This document shows, piece by piece, positions 18,043 through 27,594 of a stretch of DNA of 59,812 nt (position 1 is the stretch's first letter; each line of letters starts with the position of its first letter). The notes below the pieces were generated by a model that saw only the letters and a program-made list of their open reading frames with translations, did not search any database and was not told the DNA's origin. The DNA lies in NCBI GenBank assembly GCA_002363615.1, contig DEWK01000001.1, positions 1-59,812 of the forward strand, read 5' to 3'. Origin of the DNA: Lachnospira sp. UBA3212 (GTDB taxonomy: Bacteria; Bacillota; Clostridia; Lachnospirales; Lachnospiraceae). The position numbers and the translations under genes are program-made.

Positions 18043-18164
18043 AAAACCAACCTCCTATAAAATAATCATTTTTTCCCACATATATTTTATGTCAATTCTC
18101 TAAAAAAAACAATTGACTCTCACACTAAAAACTTTCACTTTTTTCGTTTTTTTTACCCTATCTG

Positions 18165-21143
18165 TCAAAAATGTTCTTCCAACTCCTGATTATTATTTGC
18201 TTTGCTATGATGTCTAAGTACAAGAACCAAAACATAACAGAGGCTTACCAAAATACTAATGGTGATTCCCAAGCGAAATCCCCTATAATCAAAATGAATC
18301 ACTGTCTTTCCTTTCCCTACTGTAAGGATATGATTCTTTGCTGAAATCCCTTGGGTCTTTTGAAATACATTTTGATAAGAAATTCCCACAGAAGCCTGAT
18401 CATAATCCGATTCCACCACAATTACTTCCCCATCATAGTGACTGGATACCTTTACCTCTTTCCGGTCTGGGCACTGGCCCTGCTCCAATCCAAAAAGATC
18501 ATCCATCATCTGATTCACTTCATAATCCCCTACCTCAATGGCATGATAGACCAGATTAAATCCCAGAAAATGCAGATTCTTATGAACAGCCGTACCTAAA
18601 AAAGCTAGACTCTTTCCGGAAAGTTCCGTCTTTCCGCTTACCCAGTCTAACCCTTCTAGATAAATGGTATTCCAGGTCTCATATTCCTTATAAAAAGGCT
18701 CGGCTTCAATTTCTTGTCCCTTATAGTTCAGGCTAGGATACTGTTTATTAAAACTAATCGTTTGACAGGTTACTCCAAAAAGTTTCTGTCTATTGGTAAG
18801 GGCATCTGCCGGAATATTATCCATGTTAATAAAGATTTCTACCCCCGCCTTTGCCGCCTTCTTTAACTTATGTTCTACCTGACTTCTGTCTTGGTAGTTA
18901 ATTCCTGACAAATAAATCTTGTCATATTTTTTTAATTCCTCTAAGGAATAATCATCGATCGAAGCACTAGCTCCCACCTCAAAGTAAGGGTACATTAAGG
19001 CAATGTTAGAAGCGTCCCTTCCAATCGCAAGGCCATGGTAATCGGTAACCACAGCATTTCCCTTGACCTTCTTAGAAAAGAGATAGTAGTCATTCGTCTT
19101 TTCTATCTCCTTATATCCCGCTTTGAATGCAATACCTTCCAGTTCCGCCTCATTTGCAGAGGAAAGATCCAAACCATTTCGCATAATTAAAATCGTGTCA
19201 CAGCCAATCTCTTGACACCGGTCAAAAACGAAAGTATAGCGATTGGTGTAAAGGGCGTATTTTAACTGCCCAATCTCGGAAGCAAGCATATTGTAATTGG
19301 TCGTCGACTCATTACTAAACACCGTCTCTTTCCCATGCTTCGTAAGATAATAGGCTGGATAGGCCGATTCGTTTGCCACATCAAGATAAAGGAGTCTCTT
19401 TTGTGTTAACTCTTCCGCCGTCTTACTTGCCTCCTGAATTTTTTCTAGCATCTCATAGTTTTCTCTTTGGACATAAGATTCGCCATCGATTCCTACGTAC
19501 TGGTCCCAACTATAGAGGCCGGACATCATCAAGATGATGATGCCATAAACAACCAATCGTTTATCCACCTTCTTCCATTCCACCAGACAAAGGGCAAATG
19601 CCACATAAGCCAGGTAAATCATCTGAGAATAAATATAGATTGCCCCAATGGATGCTAGAATTCCACAAAAGGCATAATATCTGATATTTCCATAGGACAA
19701 GATCAGAATCACAAGGAAGAGACCAATCAGTAAAAGATCTGCTTGAAAGCCTTCTGGATCACCGGAAAAATCAGGAATACTTCCATTGGTGTATGCTCCA
19801 TACAACCAGGCGATGGAAAAGACCGCTCCCAGTAACATGGAGAAAAAGAAAAAGAGCAACTGGATGGATTTTTTTCTGGTTAGGGTTCGGTAAGCGAAAA
19901 GCACAAGCATTCCAAGAATGCTTACGATTGCCACAGAAAGATCCGACAGGATGATCAATAGGGTCGCCACCGCAATCTGTACCATAACATGCCTGCCATT
20001 TCCAGTTACATATTTCAAAAGAAAACTAGTAAGGAGTGGCAGGAAAGAAACCGCCAGGAGTTTTTGAAAATCCCCCTCCCAGGCTAAAACCGAAATCATT
20101 TGAGGTAGAAAAAACCAGATGATACCCATCCCCAGACCTACCCAGGTATTATTGAGGTATTTTCCCATACGAATACAACCATAACAACTGAGAAAAAAAC
20201 AAAGAGCCAGAGCCATACTGTATCCTTGGGTAATATCTCCGAAAAACCAACCACAGGCAGCCAGTACATAGTAGGGCATAGGCTCACTATGCATAAAAAG
20301 CAGGTAACCATCATACCAGTCTGTCATATACATGGGACTTAAGTGACCTGCCTTTAATTCCTGCATGAGATAACTTGCCTTTCCCATAAAAAGATAGACC
20401 TCTCCTGTTTCCGTTAAACTATCAATCCAACGAAAGGAATAAGATAAGACTACCGCAAGAATAGTAGCAATGGCCACAGAAAGTACCACATCCCGTCTGG
20501 TCTTGATGGTAACACGACTATCCACATCCTCCGGAATTTCTAAGGTCTCATACTCCTGGACCTGGTCAAGGTTTATTCCAGCCTTTTTTTCCAATAGTTG
20601 CTGGTAACCCTCATCCGTTCCAGTGGTAAGAACCGATTTAGGAAGAACCTTTATCTTTTCCGGATCAAAGGCCTTCTCGTAGTCTTCTTTATACTTAGAG
20701 ACATACTCTAAAAACTTCTTCTCCCGATAAGAAGTGGTCTCCGATTGTTCACCATTTAATAAATAATCAGTCACAATATAAGTCTTTACCGGACTTTCAC
20801 TTAAATCCAAGCGAAAAATCCTAAGCCCCATCTTAGGCAAACGCTTACCCATCTCAAGGTAGAAGAAATCACCTAAGGCCTCTAAGTGAAAGCTCCTACT
20901 TTCCCCCTGTTTTTCTAATAGATTTTGAGGAAGTTCCTTGCGCTCATCCATGGGAGAATTTTCAAAGGAATTAAAATAATCATCAATCGACTGAAAGGTA
21001 TGGTCTAGATAAAAATCTGTCTTTTCATACGTTAAGTAAAGGGTTGCTTCTAGGGTCTTATAAGAAATTTCCTGACTCCTCTCATCCTTGTGATAACAAA
21101 TATTAAATTTTACAGAATATTTATCATAATGATCATTTCTCAT
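18165..21143 (-). CDS. Large membrane protein with N-terminal PTPS-related domain
   Basis: 992 residues. The first 130 residues resemble the PTPS-like protein at 11271-11651: both have a T-L-E segment, an FF-L-G repeat and a closing L-SE-P-YIV stretch. A linker follows, then a membrane helix near 225, then about a dozen helices to about 560, an extracytoplasmic domain (about 560-955), and a final helix. This matches the PTPS-related membrane protein family seen in XrtG loci, with a GT-C-like membrane part. The N-terminal zinc ligands seem lost, so it is likely a binding or structural domain. Confidence 0.82.
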   Translation of the reverse strand: MRNDHYDKYSVKFNICYHKDERSQEISYKTLEATLYLTYEKTDFYLDHTFQSIDDYFNSFENSPMDERKELPQNLLEKQGESRSFHLEALGDFFYLEMGKRLPKMGLRIFRLDLSESPVKTYIVTDYLLNGEQSETTSYREKKFLEYVSKYKEDYEKAFDPEKIKVLPKSVLTTGTDEGYQQLLEKKAGINLDQVQEYETLEIPEDVDSRVTIKTRRDVVLSVAIATILAVVLSYSFRWIDSLTETGEVYLFMGKASYLMQELKAGHLSPMYMTDWYDGYLLFMHSEPMPYYVLAACGWFFGDITQGYSMALALCFFLSCYGCIRMGKYLNNTWVGLGMGIIWFFLPQMISVLAWEGDFQKLLAVSFLPLLTSFLLKYVTGNGRHVMVQIAVATLLIILSDLSVAIVSILGMLVLFAYRTLTRKKSIQLLFFFFSMLLGAVFSIAWLYGAYTNGSIPDFSGDPEGFQADLLLIGLFLVILILSYGNIRYYAFCGILASIGAIYIYSQMIYLAYVAFALCLVEWKKVDKRLVVYGIIILMMSGLYSWDQYVGIDGESYVQRENYEMLEKIQEASKTAEELTQKRLLYLDVANESAYPAYYLTKHGKETVFSNESTTNYNMLASEIGQLKYALYTNRYTFVFDRCQEIGCDTILIMRNGLDLSSANEAELEGIAFKAGYKEIEKTNDYYLFSKKVKGNAVVTDYHGLAIGRDASNIALMYPYFEVGASASIDDYSLEELKKYDKIYLSGINYQDRSQVEHKLKKAAKAGVEIFINMDNIPADALTNRQKLFGVTCQTISFNKQYPSLNYKGQEIEAEPFYKEYETWNTIYLEGLDWVSGKTELSGKSLAFLGTAVHKNLHFLGFNLVYHAIEVGDYEVNQMMDDLFGLEQGQCPDRKEVKVSSHYDGEVIVVESDYDQASVGISYQNVFQKTQGISAKNHILTVGKGKTVIHFDYRGFRLGITISILVSLCYVLVLVLRHHSKANNNQELEEHF

Positions 21144-21157
21144 AGATTACCTGCCTA

Positions 21158-22003
21158 TTAATTATATCTTCGTTTGATCAAAGGGTTCCTTCGATAATCA
21201 CTGTAATTTGCATTGTAATTACTTGCAAAATCTCTGGCCTCCGCAAAAAGAGGATCATAGAGTTTGTAATTAATATCCACCCAAGAATGTCCCCCATCTG
21301 CACAAAGGGTCACCTTTTTATAGCCACAAGCTACCGCCAACATGGCAAATGCCGATGCTTCTGATACGCAGCACCCCTGCTTGTTTTGAAAAATATCATT
21401 GGCATATTCCAAATCCCAGGCAGATTTTAAATTTACTTCTTCCAGGGTTCGATACTGATGGTAAGGAAATTTTTCTAACCACAAGTAGCATTGGTAGAGT
21501 TTCTTTTCCTTTGAATCAGAGGCTTTGCTGATCTTTTCTACAATCTGTCTGGCCTTCACATAGGTTTTGGCCCGCTTCATTCCCTTCTTCGATTTCACAA
21601 TTCCATAAGGGTTAATGGAAACAAGTTCTACCTCTTTGTCCCGAACCATTCTCCCCCGGTCTCTGGTAAAAAAATAATAATTTCCTCGGATCTTTTGCCA
21701 ACCGGTTAGAAGAACTCCGGTCTTGGCAGCATAATAAACCTGCTTCTTATAAAGGAAAAAGCCTCCTCGATAGGATTTCTTCCTGCCCTCCTTATAAAAA
21801 TAAAGTTTGCCTTTCTCGCTTTTTATTTTTCCTTGAAGAAGCTCTAATTTTACCTTCTTATTGTTTACCTGTATTTGTACACTTGTTTTCTTGGCCGCCT
21901 CAGCCCTTTGTGGTTTTATATGAAACACACAAAAGACCAGAAAGCCCACGCATAGTATAAACAATACCTTACGTACTACTCTGGTCACATTGCTATTCAT
22001 CAT
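21158..22003 (-). CDS. Secreted transglutaminase-like protein with cell-wall-binding-like repeats
   Basis: 281 residues. Signal peptide or anchor (about 8-30), then residues 60-115 with aromatic-glycine repeats (GGFFLYKKQVYYA, TGWQKIRGNYYFF) like choline-type wall-binding repeats, then a transglutaminase-like domain. The probable triad is Cys in QGCCVSEAS, His in GGHSWVD and Asp in LYDPLF. Such proteins act as cysteine proteases or crosslinkers on the envelope. GAGGG before the ATG at 22003 supports that start; in-frame ATGs at 22009 and 22000 are possible. It starts the XrtG transcript, 14 bases before the PTPS-domain membrane protein. Confidence 0.83.
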   Translation of the reverse strand: MMNSNVTRVVRKVLFILCVGFLVFCVFHIKPQRAEAAKKTSVQIQVNNKKVKLELLQGKIKSEKGKLYFYKEGRKKSYRGGFFLYKKQVYYAAKTGVLLTGWQKIRGNYYFFTRDRGRMVRDKEVELVSINPYGIVKSKKGMKRAKTYVKARQIVEKISKASDSKEKKLYQCYLWLEKFPYHQYRTLEEVNLKSAWDLEYANDIFQNKQGCCVSEASAFAMLAVACGYKKVTLCADGGHSWVDINYKLYDPLFAEARDFASNYNANYSDYRRNPLIKRRYN

Positions 22004-22043
22004 TATCATTCCCTCATGCTATTTTTTCTGTCTCTTGGAACAA

Positions 22044-22059
22044 ATCCATTATAATGGAT
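22044..22059. promoter_or_regulatory. Perfect 16-bp palindrome over the -10 box of the XrtG operon
   Basis: A perfect palindrome, ATCCATTA followed by TAATGGAT, contains a TATAAT on the minus strand (22053-22048). The -35 is weak. It lies about 40 bases upstream of the transglutaminase-like gene and could be an operator. Confidence 0.5.
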
Positions 22060-22130
22060 ACCCTTCCTCTTTACTATTGTAAAAAGAAGCAAAAAAATAT
22101 TCCTTTTTTTCACAAAATGCTATATTTCAT

Positions 22131-23567
22131 TTAAAAGAGTCCTACGATAAAATTTCGAATATGGTCAAAGACTCCAATGGACTGGAGGAAAAGAATAAAC
22201 ATAACTACCGGTACCACAAACTTAATCATAAAGCTGTAGATATAGCGTCTCTTATAGTCTTCTCCATTTTTAGTAACCTCGTCAATCACCCACTTAGGCT
22301 TTACAATCCAACCAATCAGGATTGCCGAAAGTAAGGATGTAATTGGCATAAGGAAATTATTACTAATGTAGTCCATAATATCCAGAAGCTGACCAACGCT
22401 TCCATTTGGAAGTGTTTTTTCAAAATAAAATACATTATATCCCAGGCAAATAATCACCGATGCTGCAGTATAAAGAACAGTACAAATCGCCGTAACCTTC
22501 TGTCTGGGAGCATGAAAGAGTTCCATGCAATTAGCTACAATGGTTTCTAACACAGACACACAAGAGGTCAATGCAGCAAATGCCACCATTACAAAGAAGA
22601 CAACAGCCACCACGGTTCCTGCAGAACCCATGGCTTCAAAAACCTTAGGAAGAGAAATAAAAATTAAACCTGGTCCCGCAGACATACCATCCATTCCCAT
22701 AAATACGTATACCGCAGGGATAATCATCATACCTGCAAAGATTGCCACAATACTATCGAATAATTCGATTTGTCCGGCAGCCTTATTTAAATTCACATCA
22801 TCCTTTACGTAAGAACCATAGGTAATCATAATACCCATGGCCACGGAAAGAGAGAAGAAGAGCTGACTCATGGCATCTAGAAGAATCTGGAAAAATCGCT
22901 GCACCGTAAGACCATCAAAATCCGGGAAGACGTAAATTTTTAAACCATCCAGTCCAGTTCTTGTCATCTCCTTTCCTGTAACCGGATCTGTACCCGTATA
23001 CTTCAGGGTTAAAGAGAAAATTGCGATTCCAATAATAATCACAAAGAGGATAGGCATAATAAATTTGGAAGCCGCCTCAATTCCCTTTTCCACACCCATA
23101 TATACGATCACGGAAGTAGCAGCCAAAAAAAAGATTGCAAAACAAATCGGTGCCATCTTAGAAGTGATAAAGCCATTAAAATATCCATTACTGGCCGCCT
23201 TATGACCTCCACCTGATAGGTAAATGGTTACATACTTGGTAATCCACCCTCCGATCACCGCATAATAGGTCATAATCAAAGTCGGTACAAAGAAGGTAAT
23301 CACACCTAAAAACTTCCATCCCTTCTTTACCTTGTCATAAGCATAAATCGAACTTAACTTCGTCTTTCGTCCAATGGCTAAATCACTGATTAAAAGAGTG
23401 GATCCAAAGGTTACCACCAAAATAATATAGATCAAAAGGAAGAGGCCTCCCCCATCCTTGGCTGCAAGATAAGGAAATCGCCAAATATTTCCTACTCCCA
23501 CCGCGCTTCCTGCCGCAGCCAAAACGAAACCGACTTGTCCGCTAAACGAACTTCTTTTTTCACCCAT
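22131..23567 (-). CDS. Sodium-dependent transporter, NSS/SNF family
   Basis: 478 residues with 11 to 12 membrane helices. The N-terminus has the family signature AAAGSAVGVGNIWRFPYL, which in LeuT/MhsT relatives forms the substrate and sodium site in helix 1. It imports amino acids or related compounds with sodium. The start ATG at 23567 follows a ribosome site within the 11-base gap after the UPF0340 gene. Substrate cannot be read from the sequence. Confidence 0.93.
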   Translation of the reverse strand: MGEKRSSFSGQVGFVLAAAGSAVGVGNIWRFPYLAAKDGGGLFLLIYIILVVTFGSTLLISDLAIGRKTKLSSIYAYDKVKKGWKFLGVITFFVPTLIMTYYAVIGGWITKYVTIYLSGGGHKAASNGYFNGFITSKMAPICFAIFFLAATSVIVYMGVEKGIEAASKFIMPILFVIIIGIAIFSLTLKYTGTDPVTGKEMTRTGLDGLKIYVFPDFDGLTVQRFFQILLDAMSQLFFSLSVAMGIMITYGSYVKDDVNLNKAAGQIELFDSIVAIFAGMMIIPAVYVFMGMDGMSAGPGLIFISLPKVFEAMGSAGTVVAVVFFVMVAFAALTSCVSVLETIVANCMELFHAPRQKVTAICTVLYTAASVIICLGYNVFYFEKTLPNGSVGQLLDIMDYISNNFLMPITSLLSAILIGWIVKPKWVIDEVTKNGEDYKRRYIYSFMIKFVVPVVMFILFLQSIGVFDHIRNFIVGLF

Positions 23568-23578
23568 GTTCTTGCCTC

Positions 23579-24151
23579 CTACATTAACTCTTGATTATAG
23601 TTTGCCCGGTCTCCGCCTACAAACTTTGGCCGGTATTTTGCAGCCACAACCCGAGCCTTACCTATTTCCTTTTTCTTTAAATGCAAGGGAACTGCCACAG
23701 GATGAATATGCATTCCAATCATGGTTCCACCCACGTCCATTCCACCACTGGCCATAGCCTTCAGATTTTCTACGGCCACCGGCTTTTGAAAACGATCATA
23801 AGCAGTCGTCGCCAAAGATCCTCCCGCCTTAGGAACCGGCACAACATTCACAATTTCCAACCCAAATTTTTTAGCGGTTTCTTTTTCAACAATCAAGGCC
23901 CGGTTCAGATGTTCACAGCACTGAGCCGCCACAAGAATCCCTCTTTTTGATAATTCTTCATAAACCTGGTCAAAAAATGCCTGAGCAGCAGGAAGGCTGG
24001 AACCAGTCCCTATCATTTCACCGCAAATTTCACTGGAAGAACATCCCAACACGAAAAGGTCTCCAGCTTCAAGCTTTGAAAGTTCTAGCACTTCTCCTAA
24101 GACTTCCTTGGTATCCTCTTTTACTTGTTTTAAAAATTCTTCGCTTAACAT
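23579..24151 (-). CDS. UPF0340 (YwlG-like) protein
   Basis: 190 residues, full length for UPF0340. Typical segments are FVLGCSSSEICGE, GILVAAQCCEHLNRALI and MIGMHIHPVAVPL. Function in the family is not settled. Cytoplasmic, no signal peptide. It precedes the NSS transporter by 11 bases, an operon-like pairing. A TATAAT (minus strand, near 24191) stands upstream. Confidence 0.9.
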   Translation of the reverse strand: MLSEEFLKQVKEDTKEVLGEVLELSKLEAGDLFVLGCSSSEICGEMIGTGSSLPAAQAFFDQVYEELSKRGILVAAQCCEHLNRALIVEKETAKKFGLEIVNVVPVPKAGGSLATTAYDRFQKPVAVENLKAMASGGMDVGGTMIGMHIHPVAVPLHLKKKEIGKARVVAAKYRPKFVGGDRANYNQELM

Positions 24152-24210
24152 ACTTTCCTTCTTTCTAAAACGATCAAATCTTCCACATTATAGCACAAAT
24201 AAAAAGGAAT

Positions 24211-24247
24211 AAAAAGTCCACCCCTAGCCTTTCCTAAGAGTGGACCC
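24211..24247 (-). terminator. Terminator of the fatty-acid operon
   Basis: GTCCAC (24245-24240) pairs with GTGGAC (24221-24216) on the minus strand, followed by five U. It closes the operon just after the acyl-CoA synthetase stop at 24255. Confidence 0.75.
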
Positions 24248-24254
24248 TTGATTC

Positions 24255-25922
24255 TTATCTATTCTGCTCTAATTTTTCTAAGTCCATCTGGCGGATGGCA
24301 ACACGATTGATCTTACCACTTGTGGTCTTTGGAATTTCCTCCACAAACTCAATCATTCGCGGAATCTTGTAAGAAGCCACCTGACTCTTTACAAAATTAC
24401 GGATTTCATTCACCAACTTACGGTCTCCCGTAAAGCCTTCCTTTAAAACGATGGTTGCCTTAATTAACTGGCCTCTGGTTGGATCCGGATAACCGGTAAC
24501 GGCTACCTCTCCTACGGCCGGATGTCTGTGAACAATGTCCTCTACTTCGGAAGGACCTATACGATAGCCGGAAGACTTAATGACATCATCGTTACGACTG
24601 GTAAAATGATAACTTCCATCCTCATCCTGATACATTTTATCCTTGGTATGGTAAAGACCATTTTTCCAGATTTCCTTATAACGTTCCTCATCCTGGAAAT
24701 AATTATAAAAGATGCCAAGTGGAATCTGGTTCTCCTTGGTGGGACGTATCACCAGTTCTCCCACTTCACCTCTCTTTACCTCCTGATCCTTGGAATCAAC
24801 CAAAAGCAAGTCATACAGCGGTGAAGCAAAACCTACTCCCTCTCGAATTCCCTTGGTAAAAGTAAAGTTTGCGGTAATCAAGGTTGTCTCGGTCTGACCA
24901 AACCCTTCTCGAATCTGTATTCCAACCCGCCGCCTAAATTCCTTTGCAATCTCCTTTGGCATAGCCTCTCCGGCGGTTACATATTCTCTTACCGAACTTA
25001 AATCATAATTTTCCACCTGAACTCGAAGAAGATAATTATAAATGGTTGGTGGCGCACAGAAGGAAGTTACCTTAAACTTCTGTAAAATATCTAAAATTTC
25101 ATGGGCGATAAAGGTATCATAATCATAAACTACAATGGCACACTCACAGAACCATTGGCCATAAAGCTTGCCCCAAGCCGACTTGGCCCAACCAGTATCC
25201 GCAATGGTAAAGTGCAAACCACCATCGATACATCCATGCCAGTATTTTGCTGTCATAATATGGGCAAGTGGGTAGCTATAATTGTGTAAGACTCCCTTTG
25301 GCGATCCTGTTGTTCCGGAGGTGAAATAAAGAAGCATGGGATCCTCTACCTTAGTATCCACCCGGTCTAAGTTTTTTTCCACTTGTCCTTCCATTTCCCA
25401 GAAATAATCCAAACCTTCGTAAGGAAAATCTCCGGTAAAGGTTAAAAATTCTGTCTTAGCATATTTTTTTGCCTCGATTACACTCTGACAAACATGTTTA
25501 TCTGCCGCGCAAATAACCGCTTTAATGGATGCCTTATCGACACGTTCTGCAATATCCTCTCCAGTAACCATATGAGAAGTCGGAATAGCAATGGCTCCTA
25601 ACTTATGACAAGCAACCACTAAGAACCAATACTGGTAACGTCTCTTCATAAGAAGCATAACATAGTCACCCTTTTTTACTCCCTTTGCTTTTAAGATATT
25701 GGCAGCCACATTGGACTGTTCACTAATATCCTTGAACGTAAATTCCTTAACATTTCCATGGATATCCTGATAAACCATGGCTCTTTTTTCCGGATGACGT
25801 TTTGCAATTTCATCTACAACATCATATCCAAAATTAAAATTATCCTTGTAATGAAACTTGGCATGAATAGGCTCCTGATTCTGGTCTAAGACCAGTTCCA
25901 TATATTCTTGATCTAAGGACAT
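24255..25922 (-). CDS. AMP-forming acyl-CoA synthetase
   Basis: 555 residues. The ATP motif YFTSGTTGSPKG, the YVTAGEAMP and GFGQTET segments, and the C-terminal SGYRIGP and KTTSGKINR (catalytic Lys) motifs place it in the acetyl/medium-chain acyl-CoA synthetase group. It would make acyl-CoA from a free acid, CoA and ATP. Its ATG shares a base with the accA stop (TAATG), so it is coupled to the fatty-acid operon. Possible roles are supply of starter acyl-CoA or recycling of free fatty acids. Such a gene at the end of a fab operon is uncommon. Confidence 0.9.
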   Translation of the reverse strand: MSLDQEYMELVLDQNQEPIHAKFHYKDNFNFGYDVVDEIAKRHPEKRAMVYQDIHGNVKEFTFKDISEQSNVAANILKAKGVKKGDYVMLLMKRRYQYWFLVVACHKLGAIAIPTSHMVTGEDIAERVDKASIKAVICAADKHVCQSVIEAKKYAKTEFLTFTGDFPYEGLDYFWEMEGQVEKNLDRVDTKVEDPMLLYFTSGTTGSPKGVLHNYSYPLAHIMTAKYWHGCIDGGLHFTIADTGWAKSAWGKLYGQWFCECAIVVYDYDTFIAHEILDILQKFKVTSFCAPPTIYNYLLRVQVENYDLSSVREYVTAGEAMPKEIAKEFRRRVGIQIREGFGQTETTLITANFTFTKGIREGVGFASPLYDLLLVDSKDQEVKRGEVGELVIRPTKENQIPLGIFYNYFQDEERYKEIWKNGLYHTKDKMYQDEDGSYHFTSRNDDVIKSSGYRIGPSEVEDIVHRHPAVGEVAVTGYPDPTRGQLIKATIVLKEGFTGDRKLVNEIRNFVKSQVASYKIPRMIEFVEEIPKTTSGKINRVAIRQMDLEKLEQNR

Positions 25923-26722
25923 TATTGTACTTCCTTTCTTCCCATCTTGCGATATTTCTCGTATCTTAAATCAACCAGATGATCCTTATCTTCCGCAAGT
26001 AGTTTCTTAAATTCTGCTCGAATCTGATTCTTTAAGTCCCTGCCATACTCGGTTACCCGATCTACTCCCCACTTAGGAGTAACGGTTTCAAAGACTTCAT
26101 CAATAATGCCCAGATTCTTCAAATCAGTTGCAGTAAGTCTTAAGGCCTCTGCTGCCTTATCTGCATCCTTACTGGACTTCCACAAAATTGTGGCACAGTT
26201 TTCCGGAGAAACCACACTAAAATAAGCCTGGTCCATCATCCAAAGACGATCTGCAACCGCAAGAGCAAGGGCTCCACCGGAGCCACCCTCTCCAATCACA
26301 ATAGAAATAATTGGTGTCTTAAGGCTTGAAAGTTCCAACAAGTTTTCGGCGATTGCCTCCCCCTGTCCTCTGTCTTCTGCGTCAACACCGGCATAGGCTC
26401 CCGCTGTATCTACTAAACAAAGAATTGGACGATGAAACTTTTCAGCCTCCTTCATTAAACGAAGGGCCTTCCGATAACCTTCCGGATGGGCGGAACCAAA
26501 ATTATGCTCCATACGTTCCTTTAAGTCACGTCCCTTTTCAATTCCAATAACGGTAACCGGCATACGACCGATGGTTCCCAATCCACCAATGACTGCCTTA
26601 TCATCACCGAAGCGACGGTCTCCATGAAATTCTATAAAATCCTTCACCAAAAGACGGATATAATCACTGGCACACCATCTGTCTTTATCTCTTGATTTTA
26701 AAACAACATCATATGCCTGCAT
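25922..26722 (-). CDS. accA: Acetyl-CoA carboxylase, carboxyltransferase alpha subunit
   Basis: 266 residues, the short Firmicute form lacking the long N-terminal extension. Motifs include FHGDRRFGDD, PILCLVDTAGAYAG and EGGSGGALAL, the oxyanion and CoA-binding region. With AccD it transfers carboxyl from biotin to acetyl-CoA to give malonyl-CoA. It overlaps accD by one base and is followed by the acyl-CoA synthetase. Confidence 0.96.
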   Translation of the reverse strand: MQAYDVVLKSRDKDRWCASDYIRLLVKDFIEFHGDRRFGDDKAVIGGLGTIGRMPVTVIGIEKGRDLKERMEHNFGSAHPEGYRKALRLMKEAEKFHRPILCLVDTAGAYAGVDAEDRGQGEAIAENLLELSSLKTPIISIVIGEGGSGGALALAVADRLWMMDQAYFSVVSPENCATILWKSSKDADKAAEALRLTATDLKNLGIIDEVFETVTPKWGVDRVTEYGRDLKNQIRAEFKKLLAEDKDHLVDLRYEKYRKMGRKEVQ

Positions 26723-27594
26723 TACTCTACCTCCTTATGGTAAGAAAGCATACGTCCGATCACGGACTTTTGCTCACTTCTTTCCACAATCGCATCAATA
26801 AAACCACACTCTAACACAGATTCTGCCATCTGGAATCCCTCTGGAAGAGCACGACGATAGGTCTGCTCAATCACTCTAGGTCCGGCAAATCCTACTCTTG
26901 CTCCAGGCTCGGCAAAAGTAATGTCTCCCTGCATAGCAAAACTCGCATCTACACCACCTGTGGTTGGGTTGGTTAAAAGAACCAGGTATAAAAGACCGGC
27001 ATTGCCGTGTTTCTTTACCGCAGCTGAAACCTTGGCCATCTGCATAAGGGAAAGCATCCCCTCCTGCATTCTAGCTCCACCAGAAGCAGTGATTCCCACT
27101 ACCGGAAGACGCTCTTCCATGGCAAGTTCAAAGGTCTTTGTGATTTTTTCTCCTACAACGGTTCCCATAGATGCCATCATAAAATATGGTTCCATCACAA
27201 AAAGATAGCATGGATTTCCATCAATAGTTGCCTTTCCACAAATCACCGCTTCATTTTCACGGCTCTTTTCTTTGGCGGCATCTAACTTTTCTTCATAATT
27301 AGGGAAATTCAAAACATTATCAGAAGTTAAATCTGCAAGGACCTCCACAAAACTCCCCTTATCTGTAAGCATATTAATACGCTTTCTCGCACGAATGGTA
27401 AAATACTTTCCGCATTCCGGACAAACCGCATAATTGCCTCTTAAAATTCTTCTTGGAATATTTTTCTTACAAAACTTACAGGTTCTAACCTCTTCCGCCA
27501 TCTTTTTAGCAGAAGCAGTCATCTCTTTTTCAAGAACCCTACGTTCACCTTCCAGCGGATTATTCGCTGGCCTTAACAGACCTTGAAACGTCAT
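26722..27594 (-). CDS. accD: Acetyl-CoA carboxylase, carboxyltransferase beta subunit
   Basis: 290 residues. The N-terminal four-Cys zinc ribbon is present (CKFCKK, then CPECGKYF), followed by the carboxyltransferase fold with TASGGARMQEG and PTTGGVDASFA. The ATG at 27594 is chosen since AGGAGG precedes it; it overlaps accC by 35 bases. Works as an alpha2beta2 complex with AccA. Confidence 0.95.
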   Translation of the reverse strand: MTFQGLLRPANNPLEGERRVLEKEMTASAKKMAEEVRTCKFCKKNIPRRILRGNYAVCPECGKYFTIRARKRINMLTDKGSFVEVLADLTSDNVLNFPNYEEKLDAAKEKSRENEAVICGKATIDGNPCYLFVMEPYFMMASMGTVVGEKITKTFELAMEERLPVVGITASGGARMQEGMLSLMQMAKVSAAVKKHGNAGLLYLVLLTNPTTGGVDASFAMQGDITFAEPGARVGFAGPRVIEQTYRRALPEGFQMAESVLECGFIDAIVERSEQKSVIGRMLSYHKEVE

